Position numbers and translations under genes: made by a program. The notes under the pieces are model-generated. The model did no database searches. It was not told where the DNA came from and worked only from the letters and a program-made list of their open reading frames with translations. 64,000 bases of DNA from positions 1 through 64,000 of the forward strand of contig JBBSCO010000009.1 in the NCBI GenBank assembly GCA_038250235.1. The letters run 5' to 3'. Below are positions 53,462 to 61,402 of the stretch, piece by piece. Source of the stretch: JAAUTS01 sp038250235 (lineage in GTDB: Bacteria; Verrucomicrobiota; Verrucomicrobiia; Methylacidiphilales; JAAUTS01). Within the stretch, counting starts at the first letter, position 1. Each line of letters starts with the position of its first letter.

Positions 53462-54364
53462 ATGGCGTTTTTGCGGCTCTTTGTGTTTTTATTGGCAATG
53501 CTGCTTGCGCAGACGGTAAGAGCGGCGGAGGAGTTGAAATCGTTCCCCGGCTGCACGCTGATCCCCACCGAATGGGCAGATGGCGATAGCTTTCGCGTGA
53601 GATTTCCCGACGGAACCGAGAAGACCGTGCGCTTGTATGGAGCGGACTGCATCGAGTGGCATGTCACCGATGCGAACGATGCCCAGCGGCTTCGGGCACA
53701 GCGTCGCTATTTCGGCATTGCGGGCGGAACGCCCGAAGTCTCAATCAAGACAGCTAGGGGCTTTGGTGAAGCCGCTGGTCTGCGAACCCGCGAACTCCTT
53801 GCAAAACCCTTCACGGTGGTCACCTCCTTTGCGGATGCACGCGGCGACGCCCGTTTCAGCCGCATCTATGCCTTCGTAAGGACGAGTGATGGGAAAGATC
53901 TCGCGTCTGAACTCGTCGCCGCCGGACTCGCACGTGCGTTTGGCGTTTATCGCGGCCAGGCAGGCATTTCCGGGGCTGAGTATGAGGAACGTCTTAGTGA
54001 CCTTGAGCTCACGGCCGCCTCGCGCCGGGCGGGCATCTGGGCCTCGACCGACTGGAACCGCGTCGCAGATGATCGCCAGGTCGAACGCGCCGAGGAGCAG
54101 GAGATAGCATCAACGCTGTCTCCCCGCGTGCCCGCCGACGGCATTGATCTCAATACCGCGTCGCGCGATGAGTTAATGGCACTGCCCGGCATCGGTGAGA
54201 CCCTCGCCATCCGCATCATCGAAGGCCGTGCCAAGGGACCCTATACATCGCCGCAGGATCTCAGTAGGCTCAAAGGAATGCGAGCCAAAACCATCGCCGA
54301 AATCAGTCCAAGTCTCCGCTTCACCGTGCCAAAAGCTGAGGCAAAGTCACCTCCGCAATTATGA
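53462..54364 (+). CDS. Secreted staphylococcal-nuclease-like protein with helix-hairpin-helix tail
   Basis: 300 aa from ATG 53462. A signal peptide (residues 1-22, ending VRAAE) is followed by an SNase-like domain (about 30-200: WADGDSFRVRFPDGTEKTVR, LYGADCIEW, ARFSRIYAFV, SELVAAGLARAFG) and a ComEA-type HhH DNA-binding motif (about 235-290: GIDLNTASRDELMALPGIGE, YTSPQDLSRLKGMRAKTI). It probably degrades or binds extracellular DNA. The usual second Arg/Glu pair of the SNase active site is hard to place, so activity is uncertain. Confidence 0.85.
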   Translation: MAFLRLFVFLLAMLLAQTVRAAEELKSFPGCTLIPTEWADGDSFRVRFPDGTEKTVRLYGADCIEWHVTDANDAQRLRAQRRYFGIAGGTPEVSIKTARGFGEAAGLRTRELLAKPFTVVTSFADARGDARFSRIYAFVRTSDGKDLASELVAAGLARAFGVYRGQAGISGAEYEERLSDLELTAASRRAGIWASTDWNRVADDRQVERAEEQEIASTLSPRVPADGIDLNTASRDELMALPGIGETLAIRIIEGRAKGPYTSPQDLSRLKGMRAKTIAEISPSLRFTVPKAEAKSPPQL

Positions 54365-54449
54365 CCAGCCTCAACCGATACGAAAAGGATTTGGTGGCGG
54401 CAGACTGAAAGCCTGGCACGATACCTCAGCCCCCGTTTGGGAATCCATG

Positions 54450-54496
54450 GGTTCAGCAACCCCGACAAAAGCTAGGGGCGGGCGTGTCTTAGGTTG
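54450..54496 (+). repeat. Inverted repeat flanking HicAB, left copy
   Basis: GTTCAGCAACCCCGAC, then GGGGCGGGCGTGTCTTAGGTT. The reverse complement, with few changes, lies at 55517-55565. The pair encloses the hicAB module and the IS110 remnant. Between this copy and 54788 lie a 50-base repeat (54531-54580) and no gene. Confidence 0.65.
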
Positions 54497-54530
54497 CAAC
54501 GGAATCAGTGGGGTCAGTCCTGAGTTTTTT

Positions 54531-54580
54531 GGGGTCAGTCCCGACAAGCCCTGTCGGTGCAAGGAAACGGGGTTAGTCCG
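54531..54580 (+). repeat. 50-base repeat, copy B
   Basis: Same as the copy at 52696-52745 with a handful of substitutions (TG for TC near the centre, GGTTAGT for GGTCAGT near the end). A further GGGGTCAGTC lies at 54510-54519. Confidence 0.65.
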
Positions 54581-54788
54581 GAATGGCCCTACAGGCCTGC
54601 GGGATCGAGTCGGTATGACAGTCCATACACCATGTGCAACATACAAAGAGATCTGTATCAACTTACTAGTGTCAACACGTATTGCAGCCTGCCGGTATCC
54701 GGACGAGTCCGTGTCCCAATATTGTGTTACCTATCTCCCTGGACAATCTGTTGCCTATGTCCCCAGTTTATACCCTATTGGCTGTCGG

Positions 54789-55031
54789 TTACAGGTCGAG
54801 CTTTTCCAACAGCTTTTGCAGGGTCAAGTGGTGGTGGGCTGCAATGTGTTTGAGGATGCCTGAGAGCGTTCCCGTCTTGATCGGATGATGATTGGGAACG
54901 ACTTCATGATTTTCACCGTCGAGCCGTGTTGTCACGCGGATATGGGAACCTTTTTGTCTGTTCACCTCGTAAGCGAGTACCCGCAGGGCCTTGACCAGTT
55001 GTGGCCCGTTGACATCACGGGGTATTTTCAT
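54789..55031 (-). CDS. hicA: HicA-family mRNA interferase toxin
   Basis: 80 aa. It matches HicA: IPRDVNGPQLVKALRVLAYE, QKGSHIRVTTRLDGENHEVV (with the catalytic His in GSH), and PNHHPIKTGTLSGILKHIA. The dsRBD-like fold cleaves mRNA when free. Its start overlaps the hicB stop by four bases; here antitoxin precedes toxin. Confidence 0.92.
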   Translation of the reverse strand: MKIPRDVNGPQLVKALRVLAYEVNRQKGSHIRVTTRLDGENHEVVPNHHPIKTGTLSGILKHIAAHHHLTLQKLLEKLDL

Positions 55032-55240
55032 CGTACAAATACTTCATCCCGCACAAAATGAAGACGGATGATGTGGGGAGCTTCCATCGTTTCATCAAAG
55101 TAGCAATCGACGGCCTCTTTGACCATCGTGCGTAGTTCTTCAATACTATCACCTTGGGTGTGGATACCATAACCCAAAGCCATCGCGTTGTAGCCGCCAT
55201 CCACTTCGTCTTCCCGCACTTCAAAGATGATCTCGCTCAT
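55028..55240 (-). CDS. hicB: HicB-family antitoxin (short form)
   Basis: 70 aa. The partial RNase-H-like HicB fold is visible: IIFEVREDEVDGGYNAMALG, YGIHTQGDSIEELRTMVKEA, VDCYFDE. It lacks the C-terminal DNA-binding domain found in longer HicB proteins, as is usual for this subfamily, so autoregulation may differ. It is paired with hicA. Confidence 0.9.
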   Translation of the reverse strand: MSEIIFEVREDEVDGGYNAMALGYGIHTQGDSIEELRTMVKEAVDCYFDETMEAPHIIRLHFVRDEVFVR

Positions 55241-55340
55241 GGGAATAAGCTACGGGACTACCGGAGCGCAGGCAAGCTTGCCGCTGGGAGGACATGGGAC
55301 ATGGACTTTTTGGAATTGCCGGATCTTGACCTCGGCATAG

Positions 55341-55520
55341 ATGGCCGTTCTGGTTGCCTCTCGCTTCAACCCCATCCTTAAGCCTCTTAATCAACGTGTC
55401 CTGGCCGAAGGTAAGCTCAAAAAGTCGCTCTCACCGCACTCATGCCTGCCCGCCTCAGGAGGGCGTAAACTCATCATCCTGATCAATAAACTATTAAAAA
55501 ACCTGAGTTTTCTCTTGTAA
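55341..55520 (+). pseudogene. IS110-family transposase C-terminal remnant
   Basis: The frame gives MAVLVASRFNPILKPLNQRV, LAEGKLKK, then a stretch out of frame, then RKLIILINKLLKN to TAA 55520. In the out-of-frame piece another frame reads KLKKVALTALM. Together they match the IS110 C-terminal signature (LxxGKPKKVALxAxMRKLLxILN). Only the last 60 codons survive, and they carry two compensating frameshifts. 55241-55340 shows only a short GGCAAGCTTGCC palindrome and no gene. Confidence 0.55.
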
Positions 55521-55565
55521 CTTAAGACACGCCCGCCCCGACCTTTCGTCGGGGTTGCTGACCCC
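55517..55565 (-). repeat. Inverted repeat flanking HicAB, right copy
   Basis: Reverse complement of the 54450-54496 repeat: GACACGCCCGCCCCGACC, then GGGGTTGCTGACCCC. It overlaps the end of the IS110 remnant and ends in the TGACCCC motif. 55566-55624 shows no gene. Confidence 0.65.
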
Positions 55566-55624
55566 AGGTGACTGCATTGTTTTGACAAATCTTCCCGCAG
55601 CTGCAATAAGGCTCGCCGCCCAAA

Positions 55625-56599
55625 ATGATGAAAGCTGCGATTTGCACAGGTTACGGTTCTGCGGACGTCATCCGAATTGTCGATGTCCCCAAGCCGGTCG
55701 CAGGGGACTATGACATTCTAATTCGCGTTCGCGCGACGACAGTGACTTCTGGAGATTGGCGAATCCGAAGCCTTGAAATGCCGCCGGGTTTTGGGCTGAT
55801 AGCCCGGTTGATTTTTGGAATCACCAAACCGAGACAGCCGATTCTGGGTTCGGAAGTCGCAGGAGAGGTGGAGGCGGTGGGCAAGGATGTCTCGAAGTTC
55901 CGGGTCGGGGATCGCGTGGTGGCGTTCGACGGTTTGGGATTGCGATGTCATGCGGAGTTCAAGTGCATTCGCGAAAGCGGAAACGTCGTCCGCATTCCCG
56001 ATCAAATGTGCTTCACTACGGCTGCTGCGTTGCCATTTGGCGGAACGACGGCGATGGATTTTTTACGAAGAGTTGGCCTCACTGCTGGCGAGAAGATCTT
56101 GGTCATCGGGGCGTCCGGCAGTGTCGGCAGTGCCGCTGTGCAACTCGCGCGGCATCAAGGTGCTCAGGTGACGGGCGTTTGTAGCGCAGCAAACGTCGAA
56201 ATGGTCAGCTCGCTCGGAGCGGAAAGGGTCATCGACTATGGCAAAGAGGATGTCACCTCACTGGATCCAAATTTCGATGTCGTCATGGAAACAGTTGGTG
56301 CCTTAAACCTTACCCAGGCGTTACGATTGCTCCGCAGTGGCGGGCGCGCGGCCATGATCGCTGGGGGCCTCAGCGACATGCTTACCGGTTCGTGGAAGTC
56401 AAAATCGCGTGGATTCAAGGCCGTTGTCGGTCCGGCGGCGGAAAAGCAAGAAGACCTGCAAGAGCTAGTTGCGCTGGCTGCCAAAGGGATTTTCCGCCCA
56501 GTCATCGAACATACTTATGCGTTCGAACAAATCGCCGAAGCGCATCGCAGAGTCCAACAACGGCGCAAGCGGGGGAACCTCGTCATCACCCTCGCATAG
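55625..56599 (+). CDS. Zinc-independent MDR-family quinone oxidoreductase/alcohol dehydrogenase-like
   Basis: 324 aa. GroES-like N-terminal domain (DVPKPVAGDYDILIRVRATT, PILGSEVAGEVEAVGKDV), then Rossmann VIGASGSVGSAAVQLARHQG and VIDYGKEDVTSLDPNFDVVM, and HTYAFEQIAEAHRRVQ at the end. No structural or catalytic Cys zinc sites are evident. NADPH-dependent reduction of an enone or quinone is the usual activity. Substrate unknown. It begins 60 bases after the repeat copy. Start ATG 55625 or 55628. Confidence 0.88.
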   Translation: MMKAAICTGYGSADVIRIVDVPKPVAGDYDILIRVRATTVTSGDWRIRSLEMPPGFGLIARLIFGITKPRQPILGSEVAGEVEAVGKDVSKFRVGDRVVAFDGLGLRCHAEFKCIRESGNVVRIPDQMCFTTAAALPFGGTTAMDFLRRVGLTAGEKILVIGASGSVGSAAVQLARHQGAQVTGVCSAANVEMVSSLGAERVIDYGKEDVTSLDPNFDVVMETVGALNLTQALRLLRSGGRAAMIAGGLSDMLTGSWKSKSRGFKAVVGPAAEKQEDLQELVALAAKGIFRPVIEHTYAFEQIAEAHRRVQQRRKRGNLVITLA

Positions 56600-56771
56600 A
56601 AGCGGAAGACGGGTTGAGTCGTGGAAGTCTGGCGTGGTCAGTTCATAGCTAGCAGTGTCGGGTGGGAGGCACCCCAACAGCATGAGGTTATTAAAATGAG
56701 GGCTATGCGATTTCCTTTCGGACGAGTCACTCTGGGACAATGGAGCGGGCGCAGCCTGCTCTCCAGCGCCA

Positions 56772-56907
56772 GAAAAGATAGACTAATTTCCAAGGACTGA
56801 CCCGAATGGCACTAAGATTAGCCTATGGTCTCCTTGATTTTGAATGACTTAGACAAGAAAAGGCATCCCATACCCGCCTTATCTTAGTGCCATTCAGGAA
56901 TGACCCC
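56772..56907. mobile_element. Palindromic non-autonomous element, copy 2 (inverted centre)
   Basis: The left flank GAAAAGATAGACTAATTTCC and arm GAATGGCACTAAGAT match copy 1 (50527-50662). The right arm CTTATCTTAGTGCCATTC is at 56878-56895 and the end is TGACCCC. The centre, TAGCCTATGG to CCTTGATTTTGAATGACTTA to GGCATCCC, is the reverse complement of copy 1's centre. It abuts, and replaces the end of, the DUF3368 toxin remnant. Confidence 0.75.
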
Positions 56908-57140
56908 CCTGACCACTGATCATGCGACGACTTTCGGAGTACAATGATGCACGACGCGGCCCGGAAGGAGCGGTTAAAGTCGAAGATCCACCGCGGCGGA
57001 GAGGGTAGATCGGAGTGGGCACGTCCCAATTCCTCATGGACTGCTTCTGGAAGCACCATCTTTTTCTAGAGTCTGGGTAGCAACTCAATCTGGCCGATTT
57101 GCAGAAGTGCAGTGATGACGGAGGTGTCGCTGACGACCAT
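56908..57140 (-). pseudogene. DUF3368 PIN-domain toxin remnant, nonsense and truncated
   Basis: From ATG 57140 the frame reads MVVSDTSVITALLQIGQIEL, LPRL, then TAG (57066-57068), and continues in the same frame with KKMVLPEAVHEELGRAHSDL. This is a PIN-domain DUF3368 protein (first Asp in VSDTS) in which a Tyr or similar codon became TAG. Beyond 56908 the sequence is the palindromic element, so the C-terminal half is lost. Its start overlaps the UPF0175 stop. Confidence 0.6.
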
Positions 57141-57382
57141 CACGTGGGAAATTGTTCCAGAGTTTTGAGATCCTGTAGAAAGGCATCCGTTCTATAGTTC
57201 ATAGGGATGTGTCGGCGACCCAGTTCTTTCATGAAATTCGTCACGCCGATGCCCGCCACCCGTGCAGTTTGACCCAGAGTGGCTTCGCCATCTTGATACA
57301 GGCCCAAGCCAAGGGATAAACGGGCCTCGTCGGTCGTTACCGTCAGCCCAGCCAACGCCGGATCAGGAATCTCCACTTCCAT
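57140..57382 (-). CDS. UPF0175-family antitoxin
   Basis: 80 aa from ATG 57382. It shows MEVEIPDPALAGLTVTTDEA, RLSLGLGLYQDGEATLGQTA, RVAGIGVTNFMKELGRRHIP, a full UPF0175 protein with its helix-turn-helix-like middle. UPF0175 antitoxins usually pair with DUF3368 toxins, and here the toxin just downstream is broken, leaving an orphan antitoxin. The stop overlaps the toxin start (TGATG). Upstream 57383-57599 is non-genic G-rich sequence. Confidence 0.72.
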   Translation of the reverse strand: MEVEIPDPALAGLTVTTDEARLSLGLGLYQDGEATLGQTARVAGIGVTNFMKELGRRHIPMNYRTDAFLQDLKTLEQFPT

Positions 57383-57599
57383 GGGTTTAAAAATAGCAAA
57401 AGGTTCGCACGTTGCCAAGCACTGTTGGGACACAAGGAAATCGCAAGCTTGGATCGATAAAGAGGTTTTGGGTTTTGGGTTTACGGTTGGGAGTTCGGCA
57501 GGCAAAGGGGGCATGTTTAGCAGGGAGATCGTGGACAAAATTTGTCTTTCAGCGGCGCTTTTTTTGGGTCTTTTTAGCTGGAGGTAGTTCCGCTTTTCT

Positions 57600-57932
57600 G
57601 GGGAGGGAGGAAAGTCGGATTTGTTTGGGGTTGGGATGATACTCCACCGCCAATAGGGTGATTTCCTTTTTATCCGGCCCATAGGCTTAAAACATGCGCT
57701 TTGCGCCCGGCGTATCGTTTTCAAGGTAGGCTTCGAAGATCTTGATTCCAAAGAGGACACTGAGCTTATCAATTTCGTGGGTATTCAGTCCTGGATGTCT
57801 TGGATTTGACGAAAGAAAATGGACAAGTTTCACCCATTTCCCGAAAAACTCTTCTTGTTCGGCATTGAGTTCGCCAACTTTTTTCCTTTCAAAGAAATTA
57901 TCCTATAGTTCCTGAATTTCAGAAACACCCAT
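57600..57932 (-). pseudogene. RelE/ParE-like toxin remnant with two in-frame stops
   Basis: From ATG 57932 the frame gives MGVSEIQEL, TAG (57903-57905), then NFFERKKVGELNAEQEEFF, SNPRHPGLNTHEI, FGIKIFEAYLENDTPGAKRM, TAA (57687-57689), then AYGPDKKEITLLAVEYHPN. The order is that of RelE-type toxins (HPGL, IFEAYLEN, RYGP, ITLLA). Two nonsense codons make it dead. It overlaps the 3' end of the antitoxin-like ORF that precedes it. Confidence 0.55.
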
Positions 57933-58201
57933 CCATATGGTAAAAGTCGTTTGCTATAACGTTTAACGGCGGCTTTGATATCAACCGCTTTATGTAGCTT
58001 CCAATTCTTCCTTTTGGCGATGGATCGTTCGATTGGGGCCAATGTCTCTTTTTTAAGCTTCGGCGAAGGCTTTATTTCGCAGGGAATAAAAACAATATGG
58101 CCATCCGGGTAGGTTCGAACCCGATATACTTTATGTGAAGCCGAACGGATAACCACCCGTTTCTTGGAATCAACATGGGCAACATACTCTTCCTTCAACA
58201 T
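57830..58201 (-). CDS. Antitoxin-like protein upstream of the RelE remnant
   Basis: 123 aa from ATG 58201 (58222 possible). The first part, KEEYVAHVDSKKRVVIRSAS, KVYRVRTYPDGHIVFIP, resembles small antitoxins that precede RelE-like toxins (HxDxKxRVxxRxxxxxYYxVxxFxDGHxxLxP), continuing with ETLAPIERSIA. The C-terminal 50 residues diverge into the toxin region, so the stop position is probably altered by a frameshift. It may be a residual antitoxin. Confidence 0.5.
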   Translation of the reverse strand: MLKEEYVAHVDSKKRVVIRSASHKVYRVRTYPDGHIVFIPCEIKPSPKLKKETLAPIERSIAKRKNWKLHKAVDIKAAVKRYSKRLLPYGWVFLKFRNYRIISLKGKKLANSMPNKKSFSGNG

Positions 58202-58312
58202 GGTGGCGCTTGGTGTTATCATAGGTAAGGTCGTGGGATATCCCACCCGAAGCCCTATTTCAAGCTGCCGCATGGATAAAGGTAAACCGGGTTGGTTTGG
58301 GATGTTGGGAAT

Positions 58313-58335
58313 CGGGTCAACGCCCCGACCTACGA
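58313..58335 (-). repeat. REP-like GTAG palindrome with GCGTTGA loop
   Basis: On the minus strand CGTAGGTCGGGGCGTTGACC, then CG. The stem TCGGG/CCCGA encloses loop GCGTTGA, identical to the copies at 16931-17074. It lies between the antitoxin-like gene and the nrdA terminator. Confidence 0.6.
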
Positions 58336-58343
58336 CGAGACAC

Positions 58344-58370
58344 AAAAAAGGCGCCTCGAATAGAGGCGCC
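58344..58370 (-). terminator. Intrinsic terminator of nrdA
   Basis: On the minus strand the RNA reads GGCGCCTC-UAUUC-GAGGCGCC followed by UUUUUU (58349 to 58344). The stem is a perfect 8 bp with a U-tract, 32 bases after the nrdA stop at 58402. Confidence 0.92.
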
Positions 58371-58401
58371 CTTTGCGACTTAAACTCTTTGCGTTAAAAT
58401 C

Positions 58402-61242
58402 TTACTGGCAAGATTCACAAGTGCCACCATTCCGCATGGCTTCGATGGAGCATGCCGCTTTTTCTTCAGCGGAGAGTTCAACTTTTTCCACCGCTTTCTT
58501 GCGTTCGCGGTTGGCGCTGTCGATGCCGCTCTTGTTGAAGGTGCGCAAATAATAGGTCGTCTTGAGTCCGCGTTCCCAGGCCTCACGATACATGAAGCTG
58601 GCGGCGCGGGCATCGTTCTCGGCCAGGAAGAGGTTGGTGCTCTGGGATTGGTCGATCCACTTCTGCCTGACAGCCGCACACTGCAAAATCCAGGTGGGTT
58701 CGATTTCAAAGGCGGTCTTGAAGACGCGCTTGATGTCGTCAGGGATCCGTTCAATGGGCTGGATGCTGCCATCGAAATACTTCATGTCGGCCAGCATTTC
58801 TTCATCCCATAGTTCCAAGGCCATGAGTTCCTTGATGAGGAAATCGTTGGTGCGGACAAAGTCGCCTGAGAGGTTCGATTTCGTATGGATGTGTTTGTAG
58901 GTGGGTTCGATGCAGGGGGTCGAGCCCATGATGTTGGAGATGGTGGCGGTGGGGGCGATGGCGAGGCTGTTGGAGTTCCGCATGCCCTGGCGCTGGATTT
59001 TCTGGCGCAGGCCGTCCCAATCGAGGCGGCTCTTGCGATCAACGAGAATCTGGGTGCCGCGTTCGCGCTCAAGGAGCTCGAGCGTATCGAGAGGCATCAG
59101 GCCGCGGTCCCACTTGGAACCCTTGAAGCTGGAGTAGGCACCGCGCTCGACTGCCAGGTCGCTGGAGGCGGAGTAGGCGTGGTAGGCGATGGCTTCCATG
59201 ATCTCGTCGTTGAGGTCAACGGCTTCGAGGGAATCAAAGGGAATGCGTTTTTTGTAGAGCACGTCCTGCAATCCCATGACTCCGAGACCGACGGGGCGGT
59301 GGCGGTAGTTGGAGTTGGCGGCGGCCTCGACGGGATAGTAGTTGATGTCGATGACGTTATCGAGCATGCGCATAACCACCGTGACAGTTTCCTTGATCTT
59401 CTCGTGGTCAACGCTGCCGTCGTCCCTGAGGTGTTCGATCAGGTTGATAGAGGCCAGGTTACAGACGGCAACTTCGTCGCTGCTGGTATTGAGCTCGATC
59501 TCGGTGCAGAGGTTCGAGTTATGGATGACACCGGCATGGTCCTGAGGGGAGCGGACGTTGGCGGGATCTTTCCAGGTCATCCAGGGATGGCCGGTCTCAA
59601 AGATCATTTCGATCATCTTCTTCCAGAGGGCGAGCACACGAACCTTGCGGCCGTAGATCTTGCCTTCGTCCATCAGTTTTTCGTAATGGTGATAGCGGTC
59701 TTCGAACTTCTTGCCATAAAGCTCGGGGAGGTCTTTGCAGTCGTTGGTGCGGAAGAGGGTCCAGGTGGCATCCTTGGGCAGTTTGCCTTCGGAGATGTCA
59801 TTGAGCCGTTTCATGAACAGGTCGGGGATCCACTGGGCCGTGTTCATGTTATGGGTGCGGCGGCGGTCGTCACCGGTTTCTTTGCGCAGGTCGAGGAAGT
59901 CCTCGATGTCCATGTGCCAGAGTTCCAGGTAGGAGCAGAGGGCGCCGGGACGTTTACCGCCCTGGTTGACCGCGATGGCGATGTCATTGGAGACCTTGAG
60001 AAAGGGAATGACGCCGGAGGATTCACCGTTGGTGCCGTGGATGTGGGCACCGGTGCCGCGAACGGCTGACCAGGAACAGCCCAGACCGCCCGCCCATTTG
60101 GACAGGAGGGAGAAACGGCGCCATGTTTCCGTGATTTCTTCGATGCTGTCTCCGCAATAGAGGAGGTAGCAACTGGAAAGCTGGGAGTGGATGGTGCCAG
60201 CGTTGAAGAGGGTGGGTGTGGAGGAGCAGGCGCGTTTCGTCTTGTAAACGTTGTAGAATTGCACGGCGCACTTGTTCTTCTCGGGCTCGAGAATGGAAAG
60301 GCCCATGGCGACACGCATCCAGAAGACCTGGGGAGCTTCGAGACGTTTCTTGCCGCCCTTGTTCACGGTGTCGAACTGGTGATGGATCAAATAGCGGTCG
60401 TACAGGGTCTGGACGCCGAGGAAGTCAAACTGCAGATCCGCGAAAGGATCGATGGCGTCGGCTAGTTCTTTCAGATCAAAATCGGCCAGGCGCGGGTCGA
60501 GGCGGTTCAGCTCGATACCTTTGGGGATATAGTTGATGAAGGCTTCGATGTGCGCGTCCTTAAGGGCGTCGATCCCGTCACTGATCTTCCAATTGAGGGT
60601 TTCCTCATAGATATAAGTCAGGAGGAGGCGTCCGGCCAGGAACCGGGAGTCGGCATCGACATCGAGGAGGTTCTTGGCGTTGAGGATGATGGCGTCCTTC
60701 TGTTCCTCAGGGGACAGGGACATGGAGGCGGAACGGAGGAGGCGGGCGATGAGATCGTGTTCGCTCAGGGTGAGGTGCAGGCCGATCTTGGCGAAGGAAA
60801 TGCGGGCGCGGATGTCGGCGAGTTGTTCGCGGGAGGCGAGTTCGAGCTGGTCAGGCTGGTCATTGATGGCCTGGGAGATTTCCAGTTCACGGAGAGCGGC
60901 GCGGCGGGCGCGGAACTTGCCATAGGCCAGGGCGACCCGTGGCTGGTTGATGTCCATGAGGGTCTCTTCCACGAGATCCTGAAGCTGCTCGATGTGGATG
61001 AAGAGAGGGCGTTCCTTCTTCATGCGGAATTCGATTTCGGCGCGGACATGGTGTCCGATGGCGACATCGACTTTGACGGCTTCGCAGGCGGCCTGGACGG
61101 CGCGTTCGATCTTGTAACCCATCCAAGGTACGACACGCGGCTTGCCGGATTCGGTGTTTACGTCGCGGCGGATGACCTGGGGAAATCCGGAGACAACCTC
61201 ATCGAGGTTGACGACTTCTTTGGCGGAAAGGGCTGTAGTCAT
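58402..61242 (-). CDS. nrdA: Class I ribonucleoside-diphosphate reductase, alpha subunit
   Basis: 946 aa. An N-terminal ATP-cone (about 22-115, with WMGYKIERAVQAACEAV) is followed by the NrdA barrel. The active-site NxCxE is in NSNLCTEIELN; MGLQDVLYKKRIPFDS and PTATISNIMGSTPCIEPTY are conserved blocks. The C-terminal redox pair is GTCESCQ. It reduces ribonucleoside diphosphates using a radical delivered by NrdB, encoded upstream. It is longer than the E. coli enzyme and resembles the class Ic-associated alpha subunits with an extended N-terminus (inference). Confidence 0.96.
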   Translation of the reverse strand: MTTALSAKEVVNLDEVVSGFPQVIRRDVNTESGKPRVVPWMGYKIERAVQAACEAVKVDVAIGHHVRAEIEFRMKKERPLFIHIEQLQDLVEETLMDINQPRVALAYGKFRARRAALRELEISQAINDQPDQLELASREQLADIRARISFAKIGLHLTLSEHDLIARLLRSASMSLSPEEQKDAIILNAKNLLDVDADSRFLAGRLLLTYIYEETLNWKISDGIDALKDAHIEAFINYIPKGIELNRLDPRLADFDLKELADAIDPFADLQFDFLGVQTLYDRYLIHHQFDTVNKGGKKRLEAPQVFWMRVAMGLSILEPEKNKCAVQFYNVYKTKRACSSTPTLFNAGTIHSQLSSCYLLYCGDSIEEITETWRRFSLLSKWAGGLGCSWSAVRGTGAHIHGTNGESSGVIPFLKVSNDIAIAVNQGGKRPGALCSYLELWHMDIEDFLDLRKETGDDRRRTHNMNTAQWIPDLFMKRLNDISEGKLPKDATWTLFRTNDCKDLPELYGKKFEDRYHHYEKLMDEGKIYGRKVRVLALWKKMIEMIFETGHPWMTWKDPANVRSPQDHAGVIHNSNLCTEIELNTSSDEVAVCNLASINLIEHLRDDGSVDHEKIKETVTVVMRMLDNVIDINYYPVEAAANSNYRHRPVGLGVMGLQDVLYKKRIPFDSLEAVDLNDEIMEAIAYHAYSASSDLAVERGAYSSFKGSKWDRGLMPLDTLELLERERGTQILVDRKSRLDWDGLRQKIQRQGMRNSNSLAIAPTATISNIMGSTPCIEPTYKHIHTKSNLSGDFVRTNDFLIKELMALELWDEEMLADMKYFDGSIQPIERIPDDIKRVFKTAFEIEPTWILQCAAVRQKWIDQSQSTNLFLAENDARAASFMYREAWERGLKTTYYLRTFNKSGIDSANRERKKAVEKVELSAEEKAACSIEAMRNGGTCESCQ

Positions 61243-61402
61243 AAATTTTAATCCTTAAAATTTCAGTTGCTGGTTGCTTGTTGTTTGTTGCACGTGGCTG
61301 GTAGGGAAGGGGTGGCGTGGATTATGTGAAATCGTTATGATTGCGTTCGTTTTATTCCAAGTTCTAACTTCTGGATTCTGGCTTTTTTGATCCGGGCTCC
61401 GT

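Noticed and set aside
58104..58124. GGTTCGAACC sequence resembling a tRNA T-loop
   Set aside because: No acceptor or anticodon arms can be drawn around it, and it lies in the antitoxin-like ORF.
58885..60069. Plus-strand 394-codon frame over nrdA
   Set aside because: Asp/Gly/Val-rich shadow of a highly conserved gene.
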